Below are positions 11,944 through 21,368 of a stretch of 63,082 bases of DNA, in pieces (position 1 is the first letter of the stretch; every line of letters starts with the position of its first letter). The stretch is from Rhodospirillales bacterium. Its GTDB lineage: Bacteria > Pseudomonadota > Alphaproteobacteria > Acetobacterales > Acetobacteraceae. The notes under the pieces are model-generated. The model searched no databases and was not told the DNA's origin. It saw only the letters and a program-made list of their open reading frames with translations. The stretch covers positions 1 to 63,082 of the forward strand of contig JANXSM010000075.1 in NCBI GenBank assembly GCA_025352665.1. Reading direction: 5' to 3'. Both the position numbers and the translations under genes were made by a program.

Positions 11944-12401
11944 TGAGTGAGTAGAAAATATATCTGCGTAATAAATTAAATTACATTAAACTTTTCACTT
12001 ATAACCCACGGGAGCGCGGGCGACTCCATTGGACTTATGACACAAAGGTACAGCAAGTAGAAAAATGCTGGAGCGACGTCGTCAAAGATTTTTTCTATTT
12101 TACCAAAGTCCCGATGGGGATTTGATCGGCCAGTGCTTTGTCAAGAGTGTCCGACGTCACACTCGATGCAGCCGGGGCCGTCGATGGCGAGATCATAAAG
12201 GGGCGGGCTTCCATACCGATCTGGAGGCATCACCATGATTGTGTGTCGACCTAAGGACGGTCCACACCGATACGCGAAATCAGAATTCATAATCATCTCG
12301 ATGCCCCACAACGCGCCCAGTCGTCCGCGTTCATGGCATCAACGGACATGATTGATTGGAAAGCCATTTGCCAGGAGACTTCGGGAACCATTCTAGCTGA
12401 C
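11944..12401. other. 458-base stretch without a recognised gene
   Basis: The first 100 bases are AT-rich and look like the edge of a transferred segment. Two small ORFs can be seen but not assigned. A plus-strand ORF of 38 codons (12235-12351) has a good GGAGG seven bases before its ATG. A minus-strand ORF of 39 codons (12095-12214) has protein-like composition but no clear ribosome-binding site. Neither resembles a family I know, and both could be gene fragments. I see no tRNA, integrase or clear terminal repeats. Confidence 0.4.
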
Positions 12402-13163
12402 TTAGCCAGCAATCATCGTTTCCTGATTGGCTTTATCGTGAGACTCTACCAGCTCCTGCCACCGCCCGCTCACCAGCACCTCGCTCGGCCGGAACCGCGA
12501 CTTATAGGACATTTTGCGGCTCTCGCTTACCCAGTAGCCAAGATATACATGCGGCAGCCCCAGCAGCCGCGCGCGTTCGATCAGCCACAGGATGGTGAAC
12601 GTTCCGAGCGAGCGGCGTTCGAGTTCGGGCAGGAAGAAGGAATAGACGGCGGACAGCCCGTCGCCGAGACGGTCGGTCAGGCATACGCCGACCAGCATGT
12701 CGTCGGCGTCGCGAAATTCGACCAAGAAGGTCTCGATCGGGGTGTCTTCCACCATGGCGCGGTAGTCGTAGAAGCTCATCGTGGCCATATCGCCGTCGCC
12801 GTGGCGGGCCTGTTGGTAGCGTTGGAACAGCTGATACTGCTCGGCGGTGGCGCGGGCCGGCACGTCGTAGCCCTCAAGCCCTGGGTTGGCTTTCAACACG
12901 CGACGCAGACCGCGGTCTGGCCTGAAGCGGGCGACTGGGATGCGAATTGGCACGCAGGCGTTGCAGCCGGGGCAAACTGGAGCGTAGGCGATGTTGTGGC
13001 TGCGGCGAAAACCTGCGCGGGACAGGCGGTCGTGCAGCGGTTCGGCGTCCGGCCCGGTGATTTCTGTGACGACTTTTCGCTCCGTCCGTCCCGGCAGGTA
13101 CGGGCAGGGCAGGGGGGCGGTGGTGTAGAAGAACTGGGGGCGGCGCGGTGGCTTGTAGCTCAT
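12402..13163 (-). CDS. bpt: Aspartate/glutamate leucyltransferase (bacterial arginyltransferase type, N-end rule)
   Basis: Bpt adds leucine from Leu-tRNA to proteins with N-terminal Asp or Glu, marking them for ClpS/ClpAP degradation. The 253-residue protein shows the ATE family N-terminal PQFFYTTAPLPCPYLPGR with its cysteine, the CPGCNACVPIRIP cluster, the NPGLEGYDVPA segment and the C-terminal LGYWVSESRKMSYKSRFRP. I use ATG 13163 (MSYKPPRR), preceded by GGGGAG; a GTG 13 codons upstream is also open. It is 52 bases behind the RDD gene on the same strand, probably in one operon with the penicillin-acylase-type gene. Confidence 0.88.
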   Translation of the reverse strand: MSYKPPRRPQFFYTTAPLPCPYLPGRTERKVVTEITGPDAEPLHDRLSRAGFRRSHNIAYAPVCPGCNACVPIRIPVARFRPDRGLRRVLKANPGLEGYDVPARATAEQYQLFQRYQQARHGDGDMATMSFYDYRAMVEDTPIETFLVEFRDADDMLVGVCLTDRLGDGLSAVYSFFLPELERRSLGTFTILWLIERARLLGLPHVYLGYWVSESRKMSYKSRFRPSEVLVSGRWQELVESHDKANQETMIAG

Positions 13164-13215
13164 GCGGCGGGTTGGCTCCCCGGGAAATACGCGGCTGGAC
13201 ACTTGGCGCGCGTGT

Positions 13216-13731
13216 TCATTGTCTTACACCCTGCATGGTCCAGCGTGGCGCAGGATCCGTCAACAGGTCGAACAACGCGCGCTTGCGCACCACCACCAGG
13301 CCGGACAACAGGTCGTGCAGCAAACGACGGCGCTTGGTGACCAGGGCCAGCAGGACAAGGATCCACATAGCCGGCGCCGTTACGACATAGACGATGGCAC
13401 AGATCAGCGCCTGCGGCACGCTCGGCGGCATCAGCGTCTCATTGTCAGCCACCGCGAGGCCGCAGGCGGCTTGGCCCGGGGTTGCGTGCAGCGGGCTTGC
13501 CAGCGAGATGACGTAATAGACAAACGGCACCACCGGCAGCACCACCATCAGCGACCAGCCCAGGCCGAGGGTGACCACGCCGAGCGCTATAATCACCATC
13601 CATAGGGCCATCAGCAAAAACGCCTGTAATACAAGGTCGAGCAACCAAGCGAACACGCGGCGGGAGATCACGCCCCGTGTCAGCATGTCGTCCTGCAGTA
13701 CCGAATGGACAGGCGTGGCGGCGCAGCTCAT
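13216..13731 (-). CDS. RDD family membrane protein
   Basis: The 171-residue integral membrane protein has the RDD domain: SRRVFAWLLDLVLQ with the arginine and aspartates near the first membrane segment, a second hydrophobic hairpin at about 50-80, and the C-terminal RRRLLHDLLSGLVVV signature. Function is unsettled; some family members are proposed transporters or Na+/H+ antiporters. Its ATG overlaps the stop of the penicillin-acylase-type gene by ATGA, so the two are translationally coupled. Confidence 0.85.
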   Translation of the reverse strand: MSCAATPVHSVLQDDMLTRGVISRRVFAWLLDLVLQAFLLMALWMVIIALGVVTLGLGWSLMVVLPVVPFVYYVISLASPLHATPGQAACGLAVADNETLMPPSVPQALICAIVYVVTAPAMWILVLLALVTKRRRLLHDLLSGLVVVRKRALFDLLTDPAPRWTMQGVRQ

Positions 13732-16031
13732 GGGGTCAACCTTATTCTGGTAGAGATGAATGAAGGGTTAGGTCCAAGCATGATACTGCCGCCATCGCGC
13801 CACGGACGCACGAAATTCCGTGCCAGCGGGCTTGCGATATCGCCGGATTGTCCGGGTGCGATCATGAACAGGCTTCGATCGAGGTCGGCGAGGTCGTAGA
13901 CGCCGCGAAACGACGCACCATGCACGCTCTCGAAGGTGGCAAGACGCAGGCCACCACGCCCGACTGTGGAGTCAGATCCGTTCTGTTCGATCCGCACCGT
14001 GGTGAGCGGACCGAGCAGCGGGATCTGGCCAAACAGCGGGTGCGCGAACACAGCCTGGTGGGCGTCGCCCCAGCGCCAATGGCTGCGATCGGCGCCGAAG
14101 CGGGTGGTGAGCTCCGCCATTGCCTCGGCATAGGCGCTGGTCAGCAGCGGCGTACAGTCGCTACCGCACAGGGTCTGACCGGAGTCTATGGCCGCGCGGA
14201 CAAAATCAGGCCAGGGTGCCACCGCCGCCCGCGCACTCGGGGGAACGCCAAGCTTTTGCAGCACATCCTCGTAGAAGCGGATCATCCAGGCATTGAAGAC
14301 CAGCGGCTCGGCCCGATCAACGGTCATGCGGCCGTCCCAATCGGCGAACACCGGGTTGAGCCTGGCTGCCGCCAGCGCTTCGCGCAGCCGGGGCAGCAGG
14401 TCCACGGCGGCGAGGTCCATTGCGTCGGATTGCATACCGGCGAAATCGGTGGCGGTTGGATGCTTGGTGGCGTCCAGCATGGCGCGAATGCGTCGCGCCC
14501 GGGTGTCGCTGAACCAGGTTGTGCCGAGGGGAGACGGGAAATCGGCCGGGGCGATGCGCTCGTTGGCGTTGACGAGCCGGCCGCTGGCAGGCGCCACCAG
14601 ATGCGGCAATGCCTCGCCTTGCGCCCAGCCGATCCAGTCCTGGCTGCCGTCGTCGCCACGCGCAACGGTGGCGCCGTCGCCGGAACGACGCAACGGCACG
14701 CGGCCGGTGACGAAGGATCCGATGGTCGAAGCGTCGGCCACCAGCAGGTTCTGCACCGGCGAGGTGATGCGCGCCGCGGCAGCCCCGGCCTCGGCGACGT
14801 TGCTGGCCCGGTTGAGCGCCAGAAGACCGTCGGCAGCGGTGTCGCCGGGCGCGAGATTGGCCATGGCGAGCGACAACATTGGGCCGTCGCGCCCGGTGAG
14901 ATCGCTGATCAAAGGCCCATGATGTGTCTCACGTACCGTCATAGTCTCGTCGGCATGTCCACGAACGTGGATTGTCTCGATGCGTGAGGCGAACAGACGC
15001 GGGCCTTGCTCGGTCAGATAACCATCGGCGGCAGGGGTTTCTCGGAACAGGTCCTGCACGTCGGCGCCGGTGGTGGTGAAAGTCCAGGCGATCTTCTCGT
15101 TGTGGCCGATCACCAGGAACGGCACGCCCGGCGCGGTGGCACCCGCTCGTACGCCGTTCGGCAGATCGATGCGGGCCAGGTACCACACGCCCGGCAGGCC
15201 GAAGGCCAGGTGCGGATCGCCGGCCAACAGCGGTTTTCCGGTGGCGCTATGGGCGCCGTCGACCGCCCATTCGTTGCTGGCACTGGCGGGCAGGGTGAAC
15301 GGCTCGGGAAAGCGGGGCAGGGCCTCGGCCAACCGGGCGAGGGCTGCGGCCTCGCCCGGATGCAGCCTCGCATCCACTCGAGCCATGGGCTGAGCAGGCC
15401 AAAGTGCGTCGATCTGCGCAGGGCTGAGATGGGCGGACAGTTGCAATCGGGCCAGTTCCTGCTGCCAGTTGCCAGAGAGATACAGCCCCATGGTCTTCGC
15501 CCACAGCAGGCAGTCGGCCGCCTGCCAGGGCCGCGGCGCGCCGAGCACTACGAATTCCAGGGCGGAAAGCCGGCCGTGCGCCGAAAGCCAAGCGTTCACG
15601 CCGGTGGCGTAGCTTTCCAGCATGGCGCGGGTGTCGGGGTCGAGGGCGGCCAAATCGGCCTCGGCCCGCTGGCGCACGCCGAGCAGGCGCGCCATGCGGT
15701 CGAGCCGCAAGGTGGCGGGACCGACGATTTCGCTCAGCTCGCCGCGGGCGGCGCGGCGCATCAGGTCCATCTGAAAGAGCCGCTCGCGCGCATGCAAGAA
15801 GCCGAGCGCTGCTGCGGCATCGCGCTCGGTCTGGGCGTGAATGCGCGGCACGCCGTCGCCGTCAAGACTGATGTCGACGGGAGCCGACAGGCCCGCGATC
15901 TGCAGGTTCGTATCACCGCCCGGCAGCGTCAGCCACACCACGCCCCCGACCACGGCGATGGCCGCCAGCACGAGAACGCCGAGCAGGCCGACCAGCCAGC
16001 GCAGGAGACGAAAGAATGATCGCATGGTCAC
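13728..16031 (-). CDS. Penicillin acylase family protein (S45 N-terminal-nucleophile hydrolase)
   Basis: The 767-residue enzyme belongs to the penicillin G acylase/PvdQ/homoserine-lactone acylase family, which hydrolyses amide bonds of acylated substrates in the periplasm. It has an N-terminal membrane segment (about 8-36), an alpha subunit region up to about 250, and the nucleophile Ser252 in PASASNEWAVDG, where autocleavage would occur. The downstream GDPHLAFGLPGVWY is typical. A beta-subunit Asn is expected in the NANERI region near residue 490. It heads the operon penicillin acylase-RDD-bpt. Whether the substrate is an acyl-homoserine lactone, a beta-lactam or another amide is not visible. 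Confidence 0.88.
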   Translation of the reverse strand: MTMRSFFRLLRWLVGLLGVLVLAAIAVVGGVVWLTLPGGDTNLQIAGLSAPVDISLDGDGVPRIHAQTERDAAAALGFLHARERLFQMDLMRRAARGELSEIVGPATLRLDRMARLLGVRQRAEADLAALDPDTRAMLESYATGVNAWLSAHGRLSALEFVVLGAPRPWQAADCLLWAKTMGLYLSGNWQQELARLQLSAHLSPAQIDALWPAQPMARVDARLHPGEAAALARLAEALPRFPEPFTLPASASNEWAVDGAHSATGKPLLAGDPHLAFGLPGVWYLARIDLPNGVRAGATAPGVPFLVIGHNEKIAWTFTTTGADVQDLFRETPAADGYLTEQGPRLFASRIETIHVRGHADETMTVRETHHGPLISDLTGRDGPMLSLAMANLAPGDTAADGLLALNRASNVAEAGAAAARITSPVQNLLVADASTIGSFVTGRVPLRRSGDGATVARGDDGSQDWIGWAQGEALPHLVAPASGRLVNANERIAPADFPSPLGTTWFSDTRARRIRAMLDATKHPTATDFAGMQSDAMDLAAVDLLPRLREALAAARLNPVFADWDGRMTVDRAEPLVFNAWMIRFYEDVLQKLGVPPSARAAVAPWPDFVRAAIDSGQTLCGSDCTPLLTSAYAEAMAELTTRFGADRSHWRWGDAHQAVFAHPLFGQIPLLGPLTTVRIEQNGSDSTVGRGGLRLATFESVHGASFRGVYDLADLDRSLFMIAPGQSGDIASPLARNFVRPWRDGGSIMLGPNPSFISTRIRLTP

Positions 16032-16130
16032 CAGATGGTCTGAACCGGGCCGGAAGGAAAGGGCCGTCTTGTGGCGGTTTCGCGGCCCTGTCTAACGTTG
16101 CGCGAGGTTCACCATCATCAGGAGGCGGGT

Positions 16131-16529
16131 ATGGCACAGCGACCGGAGTTCAGTGGCGCGTTGTTCGAACAGGGCCTGGCCAAGCGCCGTGCCGTGGCGG
16201 GCGACCCTTATGTGGACGCAGCACTCGACCGTGCCGACGACTTCACCGCCGATTTGCAAAAGCTGGTGACGGAGGCGGCCTGGGGCCTGGTCTGGACCCG
16301 CCCGGGCCTTGCGGCATCGCAGCGCTCGATCGTCACCGTGTCGATCCTGATCGCGCTGGGGCGCTCGCATGAGCTGAAAACCCATCTGCGCGGGGCGCTC
16401 AACAACGGACTCAGCCGCGACGAGATCAAGGAGGTCCTGCTGCACGCCTGCATCTATGCCGGGTTCCCGGCGGGGCTCGAAGCCTTTCGCGTTGCCTCCG
16501 AGCTGTTCGGCGAAATCGATGGTGGCTGA
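16131..16529 (+). CDS. Carboxymuconolactone decarboxylase (CMD) family protein
   Basis: The 132-residue protein of the AhpD/CMD fold resembles 4-carboxymuconolactone decarboxylase (PcaC): SQRSIVTVSILIALGRSHELKTHLRGALNNGLSRDEIKEVLLHACIYAGFP. An AGGAGG six bases upstream fixes the ATG at 16131. PcaC decarboxylates 4-carboxymuconolactone in the protocatechuate branch of the beta-ketoadipate pathway. No other pca gene is adjacent, although a pcaF-type thiolase lies 35 kb away, so the specific role is unproven. It overlaps the GHKL ATPase gene by 11 bases. Confidence 0.8.
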   Translation: MAQRPEFSGALFEQGLAKRRAVAGDPYVDAALDRADDFTADLQKLVTEAAWGLVWTRPGLAASQRSIVTVSILIALGRSHELKTHLRGALNNGLSRDEIKEVLLHACIYAGFPAGLEAFRVASELFGEIDGG

Positions 16530-18258
16530 GCCTTCGCTCTCGGAGCTGCGGGTGGCCGACGAGGGTTTCCTCGTTGCCTCCATGATCGAGCGCTGTCCCA
16601 AGACGATGATGGTGCGCGAGCTGGTGCGCAACGCCATCGAGGCCGCCGGCTCCGCCGCACCAGGCGGGCGGCGGGTGGAGATCGGCACGGCCTTGATCGA
16701 CGGCATCGCCAAGCTGCGTATCTGGAACACCGGCACCGGGCTGACGGCGGCCGAGCTGCACCGAATGTGCGACATCGCCAGCTCGATCGGTAAGCCGCAT
16801 GGGTTGGACGGCAATTTCGGCATGGGCGCCAAGGTCGCCTCGCTGCCCTCCAACCAACGCGGCATGCACTACCGCTCGTGCCGTCAGGGTGTGGTGCATG
16901 AGGTGGTGCTGGCCAAGCAGGGCGGGGTCTATGGAAGGCTGATCCGCAACGGTCGCGACGTGGCTGACGTGACGGCGCTGGCCTTGCGCGAGGGGCGCGA
17001 CCTCCGCTGCGACTGGACCGAGGTCGTGCTGATGGGCAACCACGAGATCCAGGACACTGCGGCCGACCCCTACTGCGGCGATCCGCATTCGCCGGCCGAC
17101 TGGCTGCAGCGCGCCTTGTCTGCCCGCTTCTTCCGCCTGCCCGAAGGTATTGAGCTGATCCTGTTGGATGGATCGGCCTTCGTGCCGGTGGCCCCAGCTT
17201 GACCGGGGTTTGCGCGACACAGCGTGGTGCCGCTGCCGGACGGCACTAGGCTGCACTACCTGCATGACCCGAGCGGACGAAACGGAGCCGCCGGCGTCGT
17301 TCACCGCGACGAGATCTACGACATGCGCGAGGACGGAGCCTGGGTGTTCCACGCCCCGCAATTCGGCATTCCCTTCGGCGCCCGCCAGATCAGCGTGTTC
17401 GTCGAACTGGCGGACACGCACCCGGTGCGCCCCGATGGCTACCGCCAGTTCTTGCGTTGGCGCGACAGCCACCAGCATCATGTCGAGGCGCCGCAATTCG
17501 CAAAGGCGGTGGCGACGCACCGGCCGGACTGGCTGCTCACCTTGGTCGAGAGCCTGTCGCCAGATGCCCGCCAGACCGACGCGGTGCGCGACGAACTCGC
17601 CGATCTGTTGCAGCGCTTGCGCATTCGCCGAACCCGCCCGCGCCCGACGACGCCGATCACCGTCATCGTGCCGGCACCCGCGCAGATCATCCTCGGCCCG
17701 CCGCCGCCGCCGGTCTTCGATGCCGAGCCGCCGCCCGAGATCGTGCCGCTGCGCGACCTCGATGATATCGCCGAGCGCGGGCTTGCCGGTCGCGGCGGTC
17801 GGTTTTACCTCCAGACGCACCAGTTGTTCGTCAACATGCGTCACCTTGCGGCATCAGCCATGGCCCAGGCGCTGGTGCACCATTTCGCCACACAACCCGA
17901 CCAAGAACGCGTTCGCAGCTTAGCGACCGAATTCGCCGACGCGGCCCTGGTGCGCCGGATCGGCCGCAGCCTGGTGCATGCCATGGCCTGGCGCGACGAA
18001 GGCCACGCGGCGCCGTTCGCGGGCTGGGAGATCGAACAGGCGGTGAATGTGCCAGCACTTTCCCTCGCAGCCGAGGATTACGCGGGCTCGATGCCGGCCG
18101 CGGTTTCCGCTATGGAAAAGGCGCTTGCTGTACCGCCCCTCCGCCGCCGCCGCCACGTCCTGCCGCGCATGGCCCAACCGGGCGAGGTGTCGCGTCCGCC
18201 GCCGCGGACCAATCGGGCGCTGGTCGCCCTGCTGACTCTGCGTGCCACACGGCGCTGA
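16519..18258 (+). pseudogene. GHKL-type ATP-binding protein interrupted by an in-frame TGA
   Basis: One frame runs 16519-18258 (580 codons) and is broken only by TGA at 17200-17202. The N-terminal part has GHKL ATPase boxes: ELVRNAIEAAG (N box), IWNTGTGL (in place of DxGxG) and GNFGMGAKVASLPSN. Beyond the stop the same frame continues with FARHSVVPLPDGTRLHY and a proline-rich linker (GPPPPPVFDAEPPPEI). Homologues as I remember them read FVPxxxxFDRFxRxxxVxLPDGTR without a break. The stop sits between a CCCC and a GGGG run. Dropping one C and two G would give QLDRFARH in frame, so paired homopolymer indels (real or from sequencing) are plausible. If genuine, two polypeptides would be made. Confidence 0.65.
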
Positions 18259-18277
18259 CCCGCTATGGCTTCGGTTT

Positions 18278-18291
18278 TTGATGTAAATCAA
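18278..18291 (+). promoter_or_regulatory. FNR/Anr/FixK-type binding site upstream of ompW
   Basis: TTGATGTAAATCAA is a perfect match to the FNR-family consensus TTGATNNNNATCAA, centred about 78 bases before the ompW ATG. In enterobacteria ompW is under FNR control, so oxygen-responsive expression is a reasonable inference. Confidence 0.75.
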
Positions 18292-18362
18292 AGCGGTGCG
18301 GCCGAACAGATGGTTGTTTGCCGGCATCGGATAACGAACCGATGTCGGAAGGACCCCCCTCT

Positions 18363-19040
18363 ATGAATTCCCAGTTTCGGCTTTTCGTTGCGGCAGTATT
18401 GACGCTCGGCAGCGTCGGCACGGCCGTCGCCCAGGCACCGCCGGCTCCCGTTCCTGACGGTAAAGCCCCCGTTGGCAAGCAGGCGGGTACCGTGATGGTG
18501 CGGGTGCGCATGATCGATGTTGTGCCGCTGGTCAGCTCCAGTTCGATTTCCGCCATCGGGGGCAAGGTCGCGGTGGGCGATGCGTTGGCCCCCGAGGTCG
18601 ACCTCTCCTATTTCTTCACCGACAACATCGCCGCCGAGCTGATCGCCGCGACCACTCGCCATACTGTCTCGGCGCATGACACGGCGATCGGCAGCGCTAC
18701 GCTGGGCCAGACCTGGGTGCTGCCACCGACGCTCACGGTGCAGTATCACTTCAACCCGCACGGTGCGATCAGCCCCTACTTCGGTGCGGGCCTCAATGTC
18801 ACCTTCTTCTATAGCGGCACGTCGTCGAGCCCGCTGGTGAACCGGCTGACGTTGGAGAACAGCGTGGGTCCTGTGCTGCAGGCTGGTGTCGACTGGAACA
18901 TGACAGGCCACTGGTTCGCCAACGTCGACGTGAAGCAGATCTTCCTGAGCACCACAGCCCATATCAACAGCGGGGCGATCAAGGCGAAGGTGGCGCTGGA
19001 TCCGACGGTGATTGGTTTTGGCGTCGGTTATCGCTTCTAA
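18363..19040 (+). CDS. ompW: OmpW family outer-membrane protein
   Basis: The 225-residue protein has a signal peptide (MNSQFRLFVAAVLTLGSVGTAVAQ) and an eight-stranded OmpW barrel. Recognisable parts are KVAVGDALAPEVDLSYFFTDNIAAELIAA, the PPTLTVQYHF strand, ISPYFGAGLNVTFFYS and the terminal GVGYRF with aromatic last residue for BAM recognition. OmpW-type porins pass small hydrophobic molecules and respond to stress and oxygen. GGAAGGA precedes the ATG at 18363, and an FNR-type box lies upstream. Confidence 0.9.
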   Translation: MNSQFRLFVAAVLTLGSVGTAVAQAPPAPVPDGKAPVGKQAGTVMVRVRMIDVVPLVSSSSISAIGGKVAVGDALAPEVDLSYFFTDNIAAELIAATTRHTVSAHDTAIGSATLGQTWVLPPTLTVQYHFNPHGAISPYFGAGLNVTFFYSGTSSSPLVNRLTLENSVGPVLQAGVDWNMTGHWFANVDVKQIFLSTTAHINSGAIKAKVALDPTVIGFGVGYRF

Positions 19041-19526
19041 TATTCTCACTCATAAAGTCCGAAGGCTCAGGGGCAATTTCGAAATACTGCTGCACACAAC
19101 CGATCTGCCGCACCTCGCCGTCGCCATGCTGGAGCGCGCGCTGACCAGTGCCGAGAAGGGCGGACGCCTGACCCACCAATTGCCGGTCTTCGCCCGGTAT
19201 GACGTGACGCAGCTGCGGCGGGTCGATCAGAACGCGTTTCTCGAGAGCATCGTCGAGATCAGCACCCAGGCGCATCGCAAAGCTGGACTGAACTATACGT
19301 TGATCTCCGTCATCGATAACGACGTCGGCATGACCCCCGAGGTGGCCGCGGAGACCTTGGAGCCGTTTTTTACCACCCGCAACATGGCTGTCGCATCAGG
19401 GCTCGGGCTGTCGCAGGTCTATGGTTTGGCCACAAGCGCCGGGGCCTCGCGCGCATCCGCAGCACGCGAGGCGACGGAACGGTGGTGGAAGCCCTGCTGC
19501 CGGTCGCCGCTGCAAAAACGGAGTAA
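19041..19526 (+). pseudogene. Relic of a hybrid-type sensor histidine kinase
   Basis: Fragments of a PAS/hybrid histidine kinase remain. FEILLHTTDLPHLAVAMLERALTSAEKGGRLTHQL corresponds to the DHp helices after the phosphoacceptor His, and DNDVGMTPEVAAETLEPFFTT with GLGLSQVYG represents the ATPase G boxes. The stretch between them, including the N box, is missing. Near 19440 the frame shifts: the end reads ARIRSTRGDGTVVEALLP in another frame and stops at TAA 19524-19526. No start or intact kinase core is present. It lies directly behind ompW, so it is probably a decayed gene rather than a functional domain. Confidence 0.75.
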
Positions 19527-19605
19527 CCAATAACCTATGTTGGATCCGCTCGCAGCCGTTGAAGTTTATAAGTCAGAGGCGGTAATTAGGGCGAGGCGAT
19601 CGTTC

Positions 19606-20775
19606 ATGCGGTTTCGTGAACTGGACGGATTGCGCGGCATCGCCTGCCTCGTCGTGCTTTTCGACCATGTCATCGTGTCAAGCATCCCGGTGGCGGATTT
19701 CCAGTTCCGCGGCGCCTGGCGGTTAAGCCAGTGGTTGGTCGGCGGTGTCGATCTGTTTTTTGTGCTGTCGGGCTTCCTGATCGGCGGCATCCTGCTCGAC
19801 CACAGGAATGCCGCCAACTACTTCCGCGTATTCTGGATCCGCCGCATCGGCCGCATCATGCCGGTTTACTATCTGCTGTTTGCCAGTTTCTGCATCATGC
19901 TGCTGATCCGCCCCTGGTTCGCGGCACCCTGGCTTGAGGATTACCTGCTGAAAAATCCGATGCCCGTCTGGACCTATGGGCTATTTGTGCAGAATTTTGC
20001 GCAGTCGATCGACGGTGGCGACGGCGGTGCGCGCTGGGTTGCCAGTACCTGGTCGCTGGGGATCGAGGAGCAGTTCTACCTGTTGCTGCCTGTGCTGGTG
20101 TATCTGCTCAATCGTCGACGGCTGTTGCTGCTGGCAATTGCCTGCATTTTCGCAGCACCGGTGGTGCGCGGATATCTCTGGCAGGCTAGCGGCTCGTTGT
20201 TTACCGGTTATTTTCTGCTGCCCGGGCGGATGGATTCTCTGATGTTCGGCTTCCTGGCAGCGCTCGTCCTGCGTCATGCGCCGACGCTGGCCTGGTGCCG
20301 GCGATTTCGCGTCGGGCTCGACCTCGCGAGCCTCGCGGTGTTCGCAGCGCTGAACACGACGCTGATCGGAGGCAGTTCGCCCTCCGCATCCTTTGTAATC
20401 CGCAGTATGGATTTCAGCTTTCGCGCGGCCTTCTTCGCCTATCTGGTGCTACGGGTGTTCCTGGTGGATGAGACAGCGATCTATAGGCAGCTGCTCGGCA
20501 GCCGGGTGCTGGTGTTCTTCGGGCTCATATCCTACGCGCTATACATGTATCACCCGGCTATCAACGGGCTGTTGTTTGGCATGATACTGGGCACCGCCCC
20601 GGTCATCGCGACACCGGTCGAGGCGGTGGTCGCTGGTGCCATTGTTGTCGTTTCGATCGCCCTCGCGTGGCTTTCCACGCGGTATTTTGAAATGCCCATC
20701 CGCCGGCTGGCCGCACGGGCCGCCTACAGCGAAAAGCGGCCTGCAAGACATGTGCAGGCCGCCGCGTTTCAGTAG
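19606..20775 (+). CDS. Acyltransferase 3 family membrane protein
   Basis: The 389-residue polytopic membrane protein is of the acyltransferase-3 (OafA/NodX) family, which O-acetylates or otherwise acylates surface glycans. The diagnostic start RFRELDGLRGIACLVVLFDHV has the catalytic His, followed by DLFFVLSGFLIGGIL, RRIGRIMPVYYL and the mid-protein STWSLGIEEQFYLLLPVL. About ten membrane segments are visible. I use the ATG at 19606, with GAGGCGA upstream, though the frame is open from 19537. The 3' end overlaps the convergent cupin pseudogene by seven bases. Confidence 0.87.
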   Translation: MRFRELDGLRGIACLVVLFDHVIVSSIPVADFQFRGAWRLSQWLVGGVDLFFVLSGFLIGGILLDHRNAANYFRVFWIRRIGRIMPVYYLLFASFCIMLLIRPWFAAPWLEDYLLKNPMPVWTYGLFVQNFAQSIDGGDGGARWVASTWSLGIEEQFYLLLPVLVYLLNRRRLLLLAIACIFAAPVVRGYLWQASGSLFTGYFLLPGRMDSLMFGFLAALVLRHAPTLAWCRRFRVGLDLASLAVFAALNTTLIGGSSPSASFVIRSMDFSFRAAFFAYLVLRVFLVDETAIYRQLLGSRVLVFFGLISYALYMYHPAINGLLFGMILGTAPVIATPVEAVVAGAIVVVSIALAWLSTRYFEMPIRRLAARAAYSEKRPARHVQAAAFQ

Positions 20776-21326
20776 TCGCAGTTTTCGAGCTGTTCCCACC
20801 AATCGAACCCCATCGCCTTCACGATGCGGCTGTTGATGACCATGATGCGCGCCTCGCCGTCACTGGTGCTGGAATGCTGGTGGGCTTAGTACGGTGGGAT
20901 GTAGACGAAATCGCCCACGGTCCATTCGAACTTCTTCGGCTCGGCCTCTCATTCGAATTCGATCGTTTCGGTACAATCGAACTTCACGTCCCATTGCAGA
21001 TCGTAGCCGCTGCCCTCGATGACGTAGAACACCTCCTCCGACAAATGGCGGTGCTTGCCGCTCTTTTTACCTGGTGGAATGAAATGCATGTAGATGTCGA
21101 GGTACATCTCCTTGGTGTTCATCTGCTCGTTGATCACGTGCTTGATGAGGCCGTCGGGCGAGCGTTCCAGCGGCATCTGGCTGGATTTTACCACGTTCAG
21201 AAATCCGTCGTAATCCTGCCGGAACTTGGCCGACTGTTTCAGCGCTTCGGAGTAGAAATCGACATATTCGACGTCCGCATGCGCGCGATCGCGCTCGGCT
21301 TTGTCGATGATACGTTCAAGACCCAT
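20769..21326 (-). pseudogene. Cupin protein gene with two in-frame stop codons
   Basis: The minus-strand frame encodes a cupin (PPGKKSGKHRHLSEEVFYVIEGSGYDLQW, with metal-ligand His and Glu). It is interrupted by TGA (20949-20951) and TAA (about 20886-20888), after which the same frame resumes as EAEPKKFEWTVGDFVYIPPY and AHQHSSTSDGEARIMVINSRIVKAMGFDWW before the final stop. Restored, it would be about 185 residues, similar to small aromatic ring-cleavage or sensor cupins. It sits downstream of a second broken cupin gene and broken tct genes, so the whole operon seems to have lost function. Confidence 0.8.
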
Positions 21327-21368
21327 GGTTGTTCTCTCTATTGGTCAGAAGGTGGATGCGCGCCTGTC

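Noticed and set aside
17200-17202. Selenocysteine at the in-frame TGA of the GHKL ATPase gene
   Set aside because: No SECIS-like hairpin is evident directly after the TGA, the family is not a selenoprotein family, and neighbouring homopolymers explain the stop more simply.
19012-19533. Intact histidine kinase
   Set aside because: The N box is missing, the frame shifts near the end and no sensory or start region is present; it is a relic.
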